From Chamaecrista fasciculata (taxonomy: Eukaryota; Streptophyta; Magnoliopsida; Fabales; Fabaceae): a stretch of 64,000 nt of DNA. The DNA lies in assembly GCA_003254925.1 (NCBI GenBank), contig QANZ01054283.1, positions 64,548 to 128,547 of the forward strand, in the 5' to 3' direction. Below the pieces are notes generated by a model. That model was given only the letters and a program-made list of their open reading frames with translations. It was not told the origin of the DNA and did not search any database. Shown here piece by piece: positions 47,526 through 57,975 of the stretch. Numbering within the stretch: the first letter of the stretch is position 1; each line of letters starts with the position of its first letter. The position numbers and the translations under genes are program-made.

Positions 47526-49869
47526 CTTTGGCTCCCTTCTTTGGAGTCTGCTGTGTTTTATTCCAACCTCTCCAATGAAGTCCAATTACAATGCATCCTC
47601 CACTAAACTTCTATTATATAATGTTCAATCATCTTGAAGCCTTGTAAAACTCTAAATTTGTGTGTATATATATATTAGTGGAGTTTCAAGCATTAACCTA
47701 ACAAATGAAATGATAGATCAAAAGCTAGCTATACTATATACAAACAAGTAATGTAATGACAATAATAATAACTATAATAGTGCAAATTAGAAAATGATAC
47801 CACCATCACTCCATCATTGTGTTTGTTTACTACTTTTAGTACTCTTCTTGTGTATAATTGTAACTACTAATTTTTGTCCCCACACTGATAAACTCCATTC
47901 TCATTATATTGTCCACGTACACATTTAAATTACATTAATCGTCATTAATTTTAATGTTATTAAATATTTGTTGGTTTAATGTCACCCTGTCATTATTCCA
48001 CCATTGTAATTAGTTTAATGTTTCTAATTACATTATGGATATTACTATTGTTAATGCTAGATTATTCTCATCTACATAGTACGTGTTTCGCATGTATTTA
48101 ATTATGTTTGTATTAATTTTAGTTTTATTCCTCAATATATAATAATATTAGTTATAAAAATAATTTTAAATAATGAGAAGCTATTTTATATTTTAAAAAC
48201 TTAATATATATATATATTACACTGGATTTTAATTTAACAACAAATTTATTATGAAAAGTTCTTAATATATAAATCATAATTTCGTCTAATCCAATATTAA
48301 CTTTATTTATATTATATTTTGTTTGTAATTATTTATCTAAAACACATTCTTCATATGATATTATCTCTCTAATGATTGGTTATTTAGAAAATTTTTACAT
48401 CATGTAATTATTTTATTAAAGTTTAATTAGTATGTTAGGATTTCGTAATAAGGATTAAATGTATTATGTCAATGTAAAGAAAGTATTTCGTCACTTCAAT
48501 AATTACACTTATGTAAGTGAAATTGTCTGATTATGGTCAATATAGCAAATAGAAACAAAAAGATACACTCACTTTGTGAATTAACATGGGCACTAAATAA
48601 TGCAGCCGTATAAGCACACTCAGCAATCAACATTTGGTGGAAAAAAAAATGAAGGTCAAAGAAAGGAGAAAGCAAACACACCTAATTAATGGAATATTTT
48701 TTTGGCCAATCAACAGGAGATTTTAGAGTTTAAACTTTAGTTTTTAATTAAGGAAAAAATGTAGGTAAAGTTGTTTATATGTTTTTGTATGGTTATTCAT
48801 CAAAAGTTTGATTTATATCTTTTTTCATCTATAATTAGTGAGACAGAAAAATGTGTTTAACATTTTGTCTCTATTATAATTAATTATGCATAAAAATTTT
48901 ATCACGTATTAAATTTTTATTAAAAAATTTTATAACAAATATATAAAGAACTTTATACATAAGTTTTTTCTAATTAACTTAAAAGCATAATGGATTTTGA
49001 TATAAGTATATTTTTATATTCTAACAAAAAAGATTATTTTGAAATCATTCTTGTCTTGTTAATAAAAAAAAAAGTAAATTTTTTTATAATTTTATATTTT
49101 TATAATCCTAAATAAATTTTAAAATAATATTTATATGTTACTGTATAATGTCAGTAATAGATAAGAAAGACTTAATTAAGTTGAAACTTGAAACTACTAT
49201 TATATACATATTTTTTTTCTGAAAAATAACTAATGAGATCACGTTAACCAAGGGAGATGAAAAGGATTAAGATATATCCATAATCATCCAATAGAATTTG
49301 AGGGCATTTGTGTTGTGTGTCAAATTGTCAAATTGATTCTGCTCAGTTCATTAAATTAAAGTCAATGTGATGTATATATCATAAGTATTATTTATTCACC
49401 TTGGTATGCGCGCGCCTACACCTGATTAATTTACTCATTACTCTTTTCTTTATTACTTATTTAAATTCAATTTCTTAATTGTAGATATCCCGTGATCAAT
49501 TTTCTTAATCAAATTCTTTATTTACTTACATGCACTAACTACTTTCTTTATATCTCGATCTCTTTGTGTCATTGTGTATATATGTTCTTCAAAAGCGTTA
49601 TCAGTTAAATTATGTTAGGCAAGATAATTAAGGATTCTTTCAACGATCAAGTTGTGTTTTTTCTATAAAAAGAAAAAAAAAAAAGGGGAATAAAAGAAAA
49701 GACTCCACATTCAAGTTGTGTGCTGCTTTTAATTTCTTTTGGTCACTCAAGTTGTGTGGATATATTTATATATTAACTCTTAATTAATGATCATTTTTTC
49801 TAATGAAAGATTGATAAGTTCATCGTCCATCTATGTTTCCAAATTGTAACACATTTCATATTTTATTTT
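47463..49869. other. AT-rich spacer with an (AT)n tract at 47491-47521
   Basis: No gene, RNA or element boundary recognised in about 2.4 kb. Confidence 0.5.
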
Positions 49870-50125
49870 TGATGAGATATGGCTTATCGACCCTCTCTAT
49901 CTTGAGGTCGGTCGAATCACTTTACCCTTAGGATGGTGAAATTACTCAAATATCTCTCAAGGTTCTATATAAATTTCATCTGGTAAATTTTAATTTTTAA
50001 TTTCTCTTTGGCTTCTCTTATACCATATTGAATTAAGTGTCGAAGTTTTACCGTGGGGGGCCTCCCCCACGACCTTGCAAGTACCGGAGACATGGAGATG
50101 ACTGAAGAGATTTTAGATGACTTAT
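49870..50125 (+). mobile_element. Probable gypsy LTR remnant with GTGGGGG stem-loop
   Basis: AGTGTCGAAGTTTTACC, then the stem-loop GTGGGGGGCCTCCCCCAC (50053-50070), then GACCTTGCAAGTACCGGAG. This has the same order of motifs as the other LTRs in the window (CGTCGGAGT, stem-loop, CTTGCAGGT). No LTR ends or TSD could be identified, so only the R/U5-like part is recognisable. Confidence 0.4.
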
Positions 50126-50984
50126 CAGTTTTACAATTGGTTTTATATTTATGATTTCTACATGTATTATTTTTTACCCGTATATGTATATATATTGAAT
50201 ATTTTAGTATCATATAGTATTCCATCTAAACAAACTATAACTAATGGCCAAACACTCATTAAGTTGCGTGTGTGTTTTTTTTATTTGATTGAAAAGTTGC
50301 GTTTGTTATACTAAAATTACATACCCGTTATTTTGAATGATCTATAGTTGTTACATAATAAAATACAATCATACAAAAATGATGTCCATAAATCAAAGAA
50401 GGTAATGAATTTTATTTCGTGACATATATATATATATAATATGATATATCCACCTAGCTAGCTAGTAATTAATTAGTATATGCTCTCTAACAGAATTTTT
50501 AAAAACGAATTGATAGTGCTTATTAATATTAATAGCGTCATTTCTTGTATATATAAAAATAGACTATAGTGCATGCATTGACATTCCTTCTACAATATTA
50601 GTTTAGATCAATTAAAATATATTATCCTATATAATATTCATTAGTTCCTTTCTTTCTTTAATCAATGAAATAAAAGAACCCCTTTCCATAAATACTTTAA
50701 TTTTAATCATTATAGCTTTAACTCAAAGTGGTTGGTTGGAGTATATATTATATAATCAACCTTGTAATTATAAGAAAAAAAATTATTATGCAACTTAGTT
50801 AAACTTAAAATATTTATAATTTGATGATATTGAAATTATCTCTGTATATATATATATAATTTAACTAAGTTGTATCGTCAAATTATATTATTATAAGAAA
50901 AAAAAAATATTAATGCATTTAATGTATCGTCCGTTAGTCGACAGTTTTATTTTGGAACTTGAAAAGATGACGAAATGACACAAC
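50126..50984. other. AT-rich spacer, nothing recognised
   Basis: No gene or element boundary found. Confidence 0.5.
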
Positions 50985-51125
50985 ACAAGACGACGTCGTC
51001 GCGTCTTGCATTCAAGTGTGTCGGTCGCTGGGCCCCACCATAGTCAACGCGTGTGCCACCAACTTTTCTCACTCCCAACTTAACTTCTCTCTCTATTTTC
51101 TTTTTAATTTTAATAAAATATATAT
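50985..51125 (+). promoter_or_regulatory. Promoter-like GC patch with GACGTC palindrome
   Basis: AAGACGACGTCGTCGCGTCTT (near 50987) is a near-perfect palindrome with an ACGT core. It is followed by TGGGCCCCACC, GTCAACGCGTGTGCC, a CT-rich run and TAAAATATATATCACC. This GC patch is surrounded by AT-rich DNA. No downstream gene is recognised. It resembles the island at 32680 in composition, and both continue into a GCCACCAACT phrase. Confidence 0.25.
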
Positions 51126-51327
51126 CACCTTTTTGTCAAAATTTCATTTTGGTCCTCAAATTATAAGACGAATTTCATTTTGTTTCTAAAATTCTATTTG
51201 TTTTGTTTGGGTCATTAGAGTTTTTTCATTTGTTTCATATTAATCCAAAATATGATTTTGTCTGATCTTTGCTGTTATTTTTAATTTATACAATTGAGCT
51301 AAATCTTTTTTTTTTTCATATGCATTA

Positions 51328-51931
51328 TGATAAACTGGAAAATGACTGGCACTTACCTAGTTCACCGGAGAGGGCTGCGAGAGCCAAGACTTGAGCAAAG
51401 ACCTGCAAAAGCTTCACAGGGGGGCCCTGCGAAGTGTACTCCGACGCTCAAGTTAGTGAGAGAGTGATGAGAGGGTAAGAGAATTTGAGAGTGTAAGAAG
51501 TAGCTAACCTTGAACTGGTGAAATGGGCTCTATTTATAGAGCAGGGAGGAGAGAGGCGGTCAGCGCGCGGGGCGGACCACGTTCTGGGCACGATCTCCAC
51601 CAGCGAAAATGGTGGAGACCGAGGTTTGCGGAGCAAGGCAATCGTGGGAGATTGCGTGTTGTGTCTCTAGGCGGGCGCCTAGAATCTGGAGATCGTGGGT
51701 ATGATCAAGTCAGTAACCCACGATCTCCCGTAGCGTGGATTGCGGAGCGGGGTAGCCGTGGGTGGCCACGTGTCATTTGGGGGACGGGCGCCAAGACCCA
51801 GGTTGGATCATGAGCGCCCCTAAGTGAGTTTAGGGCGCCCGACTGACTCGAGGGCGCTTCGCAAGGTGCGGAGGGGAGAAGAGGCCCGGTGCGAGGGCCG
51901 TTTAGGCGTACGCCCAAATAGTGATGTATCA
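51328..51931 (-). repeat. 3' LTR of the gag-only element
   Basis: 604 bp. TATA string on the minus strand at 51529-51541 (CTCTATAAATAGAG). Stem-loop CTTCGCAGGG...CCCTGTGAAG (minus strand) at 51412-51434. Confidence 0.92.
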
Positions 51932-51933
51932 CA

Positions 51934-52219
51934 NNNNNNNNNNNNNNNNNNNNNNNNNNNNNNNNNNNNNNNNNNNNNNNNNNNNNNNNNNNNNNNNNNN
52001 NNNNNNNNNNNNNNNNNNNNNNNNNNNNNNNNNNNNNNNNNNNNNNNNNNNNNNNNNNNNNNNNNNNNNNNNNNNNNNNNNNNNNNNNNNNNNNNNNNNN
52101 NNNNNNNNNNNNNNNNNNNNNNNNNNNNNNNNNNNNNNNNNNNNNNNNNNNNNNNNNNNNNNNNNNNNNNNNNNNNNNNNNNNNNNNNNNNNNNNNNNNN
52201 NNNNNNNNNNNNNNNNNNN
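51934..52219. other. Assembly gap (286 N) inside the LTR element
   Basis: It starts two bases after the 3' LTR (in element orientation), so the polypurine tract is hidden in it. Confidence 1.
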
Positions 52220-52483
52220 TGTGTGTCCGCCCAACTGAGTTGGCGATCGGACTGGGGGGCTAGCCAGCCATGAGGTAATGGACCAGCATGGCGTATGAGC
52301 AACTTCTCGGCTCATAGGCGCGCGGAGCGCCTGGGAGAAAGCTTTTGGAGGCGTCCCTCCTGCCTTCAAGCTCTTCTTTAGAGCGTCAATAACTTACACG
52401 CTGTAAGTTGTATAGACTAGGCTGCGCCTAAGTGAATGTAGTGGAAATAAGTGTGAAATATACACGAGTCATGTGAGATGCTC

Positions 52484-52819
52484 ACCGTTCGCTCCGGGAG
52501 CCCGGGAAGGTGCATTTGGACAAGCGCGTCCGAAGGTGTAGGGCGTGCGCGCCTCTACCTCATCAGGTAAGATGAGATGTAAGCATAAAGCGTGCACCGT
52601 TCGCTCCGGGAGCCCGGGAAGGTGCATTTGGACAAGCGCGTCCGACGGTGTAGGGCGTGCGCCCTCTACCTCATCAGGTAAGATGAGATGTAAGCGTAAA
52701 GCGTGCACCGTTCGCTCCGGGAGTCCGGGGAAGTGCATTTGGACAAGCGCGTCCGACGGTGTAGGGCGTGCGCCCTCTACCTCATCAGGTAAGATGAGAT
52801 GTGTAAGCATAAGGCGTGC
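52484..52819 (-). repeat. Three tandem ~111-bp repeats in the retroelement's 3' non-coding region
   Basis: Units start ACCGTTCGCTCCGGGAG at 52484, 52596 and 52707 (periods 112 and 111). Each contains GTGCATTTGGACAAGCGCGT, GTAGGGCGTGCGC and CTCATCAGGTAAGATGAGA. The last phrase is a perfect hairpin (CTCATC-AGGTAA-GATGAG). Copies are nearly identical, with a few substitutions and small indels. Reading frames through them are repetitive artefacts. Confidence 0.9.
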
Positions 52820-53041
52820 AAGAGGTTTTGCAAAGGGAAATGATATATCATTAAGTAAATATTGTTGCCCGCCATGGGTAGGTCGGAGCGTACATAGATG
52901 ATATAGTTGGGCCTTAAGCATTTTAGGGGAAGGGAGCTAGCACAAAAGAACATAACAGACATGAAAAGAAAAGATTGCAACTAATCTTAAGGCCGGGCGG
53001 TTGCTACGCCCATTTAGAGTTAGCTATAGATCTAAGAGGTG

Positions 53042-54028
53042 TTAGCCACTGGTGTGGTCGACCTCGTCATGTAGGTCCGTTATATCCTGGAGATTGCCGA
53101 AACGACTCTCGGAGGCGAGCTGATTGTCCTCCTTAAGTATGAAGTCGCTGACGTGCCTCAGCAACGCGTCAAGGGTCTTCGGGTTGGCGAGCGCCAACTC
53201 GTTAGAGACCTTGCCGGGGCGGAGGCCCTGCTTGAAGACGTGGATCGCCACGCTATCCTCCAAATCCTCCACCTCGTGGTAGCGCTCGGAGAAACGCTTG
53301 AGGAAGTCCCTGAGGCTCTCGCTGGAGCCCTGGATGAGGTCCGCCATGACAGTTGACGGTTTCTTGTAGACAATGCTGGTGGCGAAGCGCTTGAGAAAGG
53401 CGGCCTCCAGCTCGTCAAAGTTGTGGATAGAGTAGTCCGGCAGGCGGGCGTACCAGTGGAGTCCTTCCTGGCCAAGTGTGGTGGGAAAGAGTTTGCATTT
53501 CTTTCCCTCTGTGAGGGACGCCAGCTGGACGTTCGCCTGGAACGCCTTCAGGTGCAGGATTGGGTCTGCGGCTGGTTCATAAGGCGCCATTTTGACGGGC
53601 ATCTTGAAGCCCTGTGGTACAATGTCACGCTGGATGGACAAGGCGAAGGGTCCCTTCTGGGGAATAAAGGCACCCGGCTCGTCCTCAAGCCCGGCGGCGG
53701 GCGCGTTTTCCTGGGCCGAACCAGCCGTTGTGTTGGGGCGGCCGGGATTCGACCGCTGAGGTGTGCTGTGAGCAGAGAGGCTTTGGAATTCACGACGAAG
53801 AGATTCCGTCTGCTCCTTCATCATTCCACGAAAGATGGACATGATGTCCAAAGCCTGGAAAGTTTGGCCCGTGGCGCCCATCTCGGTCGCGGGTGGTGCT
53901 ACTCGAGAGGGTGCTCCCTCTTGACGATGTTCTTCCCGTTCTTGGTCCTCCTGAGAGCCAGGGGCGTGCTCCTGGGAATCAGAGGGGTCATCCAAAAGGG
54001 GATCGCGAGGGGAGTCGTTATGAGCCAT
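53042..54028 (-). CDS. Retrotransposon gag polyprotein (328 aa), no pol
   Basis: Structural protein of a gypsy-type LTR retrotransposon; it would assemble virus-like particles around the element RNA in the cytoplasm. Residues 1-110 are acidic and low-complexity (D/E/S/P/Q-rich). Residues about 150-290 match the plant retrotransposon gag (PF03732-like) fold: a DPILHLKAFQ entry, then LFPTTLGQEGLHWYARLP, FDELEAAFLKRF, LIQGSSESLRDFLKRF, HEVEDLEDSVAIHVFKQGLR and DALLRHVSDFI. The frame ends with a stop soon after, at 328 aa. There is no CCHC zinc knuckle and no protease or RT in any frame downstream. The ATG lies about 125 nt below the primer-binding site, a normal leader for such elements. The frame is fully open, which for an element with ~3.5% LTR divergence suggests either youth or selection on gag. 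High GC compared with the surroundings is typical of this LTR family. Confidence 0.92.
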   Translation of the reverse strand: MAHNDSPRDPLLDDPSDSQEHAPGSQEDQEREEHRQEGAPSRVAPPATEMGATGQTFQALDIMSIFRGMMKEQTESLRREFQSLSAHSTPQRSNPGRPNTTAGSAQENAPAAGLEDEPGAFIPQKGPFALSIQRDIVPQGFKMPVKMAPYEPAADPILHLKAFQANVQLASLTEGKKCKLFPTTLGQEGLHWYARLPDYSIHNFDELEAAFLKRFATSIVYKKPSTVMADLIQGSSESLRDFLKRFSERYHEVEDLEDSVAIHVFKQGLRPGKVSNELALANPKTLDALLRHVSDFILKEDNQLASESRFGNLQDITDLHDEVDHTSG

Positions 54029-54150
54029 AGCAAAGTGGAGATCACCTAGTTCAACGAGGTAAACGTTGGTGAGTTAGCTTTTGTAAAGAAAAAAGCAACA
54101 GAGGGCGAGCGTGGAAGCCCGCAGAGTTCAGCAGGTGAGGAGGAGGGTTC

Positions 54151-54166
54151 CCCACAGACGGCGCCA
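54151..54166 (-). other. Primer-binding site of the gag-only element
   Basis: On the minus strand, one base after the 5' LTR's terminal CA: TGGCGCCGTCTGTGGGG. TGGCGCC starts are typical of Tat/Ogre-like plant gypsy elements primed by tRNA-Asp or tRNA-Arg. The exact tRNA was not checked. Confidence 0.75.
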
Positions 54167-54167
54167 A

Positions 54168-54771
54168 TGATAAACTGGAAAATGACTGGCACTTACCTAG
54201 TTCACCGGAGAGGGCTGCAAGAGCCAAGACTTGAGCAAAGACCTGCAAAAGCTTCACAGGGGGGCCCTGCGAAGTGTACTCCGACGCTCAAGTTAGTAAG
54301 AGAGTAATCAGAGAGTAAGAGAGTTTGAGAGTGTAAGAAGTAGCTAACCTTGAACTGGTGAGATGGGCTCTATTTATAGAGCAGGGAGGAGAGAGGTGGT
54401 CAGCGTGCGGGGCGGACCACGTACTGGGCACGATCTCCACCAGCGAAGATGATGGAGACCGAGATTTGCGGAGCAAGGCAATCGTGGGAGATTGCGTGTT
54501 GTGTTTCTAGGCGGGCGCCTAGGAGCTGGAGATCGTGGGTATGAACGAGTCAGTAACCCACGATCTCCCGTAGCGTGGATTGCGGAGCGGGGTAGTCGTG
54601 GGTGGCCACGTGTCATTTGGGGGACGGGCGCCAAGACCCAGGATGGACCATGAGCGCCCCTAAGTGAGTTTAGGGCGCCCGACTGACTCGAGGGCGCTTC
54701 GCAAGGTGCGGAGGGGAGAAGAGGCCCGGTGCGAGGGCCGTTTAGGCGTACGCCCAAATAGTGATGTATCA
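54168..54771 (-). repeat. 5' LTR of the gag-only element
   Basis: Same 604-bp length as the 3' LTR, about 3.5% different. Followed on the outside by the CATTA duplication. Confidence 0.92.
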
Positions 54772-55104
54772 CATTATGATAAGTGAGTTGATAAAAAAAG
54801 AAAAAAAATATTTACTTTTAGTCACAAATTGGAAACAAACTTGTAGTTAATTTTTTTTTCAAATAATAAAAATTTTTATTTTTCTCTTTGTCGTCAACTT
54901 ACTTATTTTTATAACACATATAAAAGAGAAATGATTCATCTCAACTTTTTAAATTAGAAATAATGACAAACTAAACACAATCATATTTTGGACTAATGGT
55001 AGAATACATGTGAAAATTTGAGGATTAAAACATAATAAAAAATAGTTTTATAACAAAAATAAAACATTTTCCATAGTTTAAGGATCAAAATGATTATTTG
55101 ACGC

Positions 55105-57154
55105 AAAATATATATTATATATATCACACCAACCGGCCCACTCTTTTCTTGTTCTTGTTCTTTTTAATTTTTCTCATTCTTTTCTTATTTCGTTTAAAAT
55201 GAAAAAAGTTTTAAACAACGAAACACATACACTTTAAACGTCATTACTTGGTATGGATATAATGCTACAAGTCAAATTCCTACTTTGAGATATTATATAT
55301 AATTTAGGATAAGCAATTCGCTCTTTTTTTAAAACCCTTTTGAATTTAAAACAAACAATCTGACGTGGATTACAAATTTTAATTAATGCCTTGCTAATTA
55401 AAGGGTTTCTTTATTTACAAGTAATTATTTAACTATCCACATACATGATCTTCTTCCTTTGATCCTTCCTTGCACAAGAACAATGAGTGATGTAGAAACT
55501 GAACTTATCAAGTTATTATGCATATGATCGATATATGTATTAATTTTGTGCATTCATTATTATTATTATTAATTCAAGTGTTTAATTTCACGAACGTGAT
55601 CTATTGAGCTGTAATTAGTTAATGGGTCTGAATCACAAGAACACTGCAAGCAAACTCTGTTCTAAAACACACAATCTAACGTTTTTATTTTAGGTCAAAT
55701 GTTGTGGATCCTCGAAATAATAATTAGCATTTATTTTCCAAAACTGATAAAAAGAAACGTAAAACCAACTTAAAGCTGGGTCATGTGGGTTGGTTGCACC
55801 AAGATTTTCACTTCAAAAGAAGTTGGAGATTTATAGAGAATATATATATTACAAAATCATCTAAAAGGATATATATATCTATATAATTTCACCTAATTAA
55901 ATTTAATTTTGCTATATAATTGAAATCCCAAAACATTAATTATTAGAAGGTTGACTCTTTGAATTCAAAGGAAGAAGCTAAGCTATCAAGCTAGCTAGTG
56001 TATATACTATATAATATGCTACTTGACTTGTGTCTTTTTGTTGCTGCACATGGTCTTTGATGGTAGAAGGATATACATGCCCATCAATCTGGAAAAGTCT
56101 TTAACAATAATGGTTCTTGTTGACTTTAGAGGTTGAGAGATCTTTGTTATATATAATTTTATAACGTATAAGACAGTGAAATAATAGTGAAAAATGTATG
56201 AACGAGTATTTGGTAAATGGTAAGTAAGTTGTATCTGAGGTTGAGATATCAAAATTTAAACTCTAAAGTCGGTATTATCGAGAGAGCTTTACTTATTTAC
56301 TTATGGTTTGAATGAAAATAATATTTTTCTAAATCGTTACATGGGTAGATATATAGAAAATATTATTGATTATACAAAGAAAATTATTGATTCATGTATA
56401 TTAGATGGTTTATCCAAATCCTCCATAATCTTTGACGAAAAGCATTCTTCATCATTTCCCTTTTCTTATACTCAAATATAACTAGCTGCATTGATATATC
56501 ATCACCATCATCATCCATTCATCACGTATATGTATAGCTACACCTTATCAAACTATATATAATTAATACATAATCAAGGACAACTACAATAAATTACACC
56601 TTACAAAGCATGCATTATTACTAGGTTTGGATAAAATTAATGGGATGACGATGAGTCTTTGATTCAACTAACACTTGTAAGCTTGTAACCAAAAGTCTCT
56701 CTTGAATCTTGATATACATGATATAAATATATCGAATATTTTATATGTCTATACAGCCTATATATCTATCTCTAGCTAGCTAGCTAAGAACTTGATTGTG
56801 GGTGGCCCCTCCCCTATGCTATATATGTAGTCTGTAAATTAATGGAAGTTTTTATGTTGAAGAAGATAAAGGTCTACACATACATACATTCATTAATTTT
56901 ACATTCGGATTTGTCTTGTTTTGTATTATTATTATTATTATATTGAGCTCATCCAAAATCGAACGTTGGCGTTTCTAACATAAATATATGTGAAAAAGTC
57001 AAATGAAGCCGTTCATTATTTACATACATATAACCAAAAATAATAATAATTCGAATTTAATTTATATATGTCATCACATTTACTCATGATCAGATAAATT
57101 AATTACTGCAATTATGATTGAATTAATTAATATATATATATATATATATATGAA
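55105..57154. other. AT-rich spacer upstream of the SUC pair, no gene supported
   Basis: Contains many GCTAGCTAG and TATATA runs and an (AT)n tract at about 57130-57151. Minus-strand open frames near 56019-56252 have no family resemblance. Confidence 0.45.
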
Positions 57155-57640
57155 GGCCAAAGTTTCAAATTGGCCCCTTATGTATGAGATACATTTCAAA
57201 TTGATCTTTTATCTTTCGTTTATTTCAAATTGGTTTTATATGTATCCATGATATTTTAAATTGGTCTAAAAAATACTTTTGAGATGCAATTTAACCTCGT
57301 TTGTTAACGATGTTAATTGGGTATAGAAAAACTCTTTAAGAGTCAACGCATAGCTTAAATTCATGGCATTCAAACTCTTGACGAGAGACATATGACCAAT
57401 TTTACTGGTTTGACTACAAAACGAGTTATCCACTTTTAAGACTTGATTTGACCCGTTTATTAATGATGACCTCAAAGTACTCGTCAAAAGAAACTCGTAA
57501 TTCTGAATTCATTACATTTGATCTTAAAATAAAAGAAATGAACATATTAAGCATTTTTCAGATCAATTTAAAATATTATAAAAATATATAAAATCAATAT
57601 GAAACAAATAAAAAATAAGGGATGAATTTAAAACTTTGAC
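57155..57640. mobile_element. Palindromic Mutator-like MITE, family 1, in the SUC A promoter region
   Basis: GGCCAAAGTTTCAAATTGGCC ... inverse of GTCAAAGTTTTAAATTCATCC, about 486 bp. The right arm is decayed and no 9-bp TSD is evident. It ends ~335 bp before the SUC A start codon, so it lies just beyond the core promoter. Confidence 0.65.
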
Positions 57641-57835
57641 TGAAATTAGTAAATACCACCGTAGATACTCTTACATGGAAAGAAAATAAAAAACAAGGAT
57701 AGGAGTCCTTAATGAGTAAGGTCCTGACCCTAAAGCTTAATAAGCCTACCCTACACCCCCACACTCTCGCCCACCACCACTGTCCCCAGATTCTCTCTCT
57801 TAATTACATGCAACCCCCTTCCCCTTCCTTCTCTT

Positions 57836-57842
57836 TATAAAT
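57836..57842 (+). promoter_or_regulatory. TATA box of SUC A
   Basis: TATAAAT followed by TCACCATCTC, 140 bp before the start codon. SUC B has the same string (60976-60982) 142 bp before its ATG, so the core promoter was duplicated with the gene. Confidence 0.75.
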
Positions 57843-57975
57843 TCACCATCTCTTCCTCTTCTTTCCCACACTCCTCAATACTCATACTTCCCACACCCAC
57901 AAATAAAAAAAACACTCTCATTTCTCTCTCTTCTCTCTCTCTAGTTTCTCTGTATCTTCTTCCTCACTCCCATCC

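Larger units (their letters stand above)
51328..54771 (-). mobile_element. Complete gag-only LTR retrotransposon (TR-GAG/LARD type), TSD CATTA
   Basis: Two LTRs of 604 bp each (51328-51931 and 54168-54771), TG...CA ends, exact CATTA duplications at 51323-51327 and 54772-54776. Orientation is minus: 5' LTR at 54168-54771, primer-binding site just below it, then gag (54028 to 53042), then a non-coding region with tandem repeats (52484-52819), an N gap (51934-52219) and the 3' LTR. No protease, reverse transcriptase, RNase H or integrase is seen, and the gap (286 bp) is too small to hold them. It therefore must use enzymes from an autonomous relative. By hand count the LTRs differ at about 21 of 604 positions (~3.5%), mostly transitions. 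Confidence 0.92.
51126..55104. mobile_element. Old palindromic MITE split by the gag-only LTR element
   Basis: The left half (about 51126-51322) reads GTCAAAATTTCATTTTGGTCC. The right half (54777-55104) ends GGATCAAAATGATTATTTGAC. Joined at the CATTA target site they form a ~530-bp inverted-repeat unit like the other palindromic families. AAATATATAT lies outside both ends (about 51116-51125 and 55105-55114) and may be the TSD, although the ends are not aligned precisely. Confidence 0.5.

Noticed and set aside
52484-52819. CRISPR-like repeat array
   Set aside because: Repeats are 111 bp, contiguous without spacers, and inside a plant LTR element.
52469-52921. 150-codon minus-strand frame and 118-codon plus-strand frame with repeated peptides
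   Set aside because: They read through the three 111-bp tandem repeats of the retroelement. The peptide repetition reflects DNA repeats, not a protein.
53153-54049. Plus-strand frames of up to 208 codons opposite gag
   Set aside because: Antisense shadows of the GC-rich gag coding sequence, with no recognisable domain.
56019-56252. 77-codon minus-strand frame near 56.1 kb
   Set aside because: No family resemblance, no splice-consistent neighbours, and AT-rich composition. Considered random.
20401-57154. Known microRNA precursors or tRNA genes in the gene desert
   Set aside because: I scanned for several familiar mature miRNA strings (miR156, 164, 166, 167, 172, 319, 393, 394, 396) and for tRNA box pairs and found none. 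Novel ones cannot be excluded without folding.
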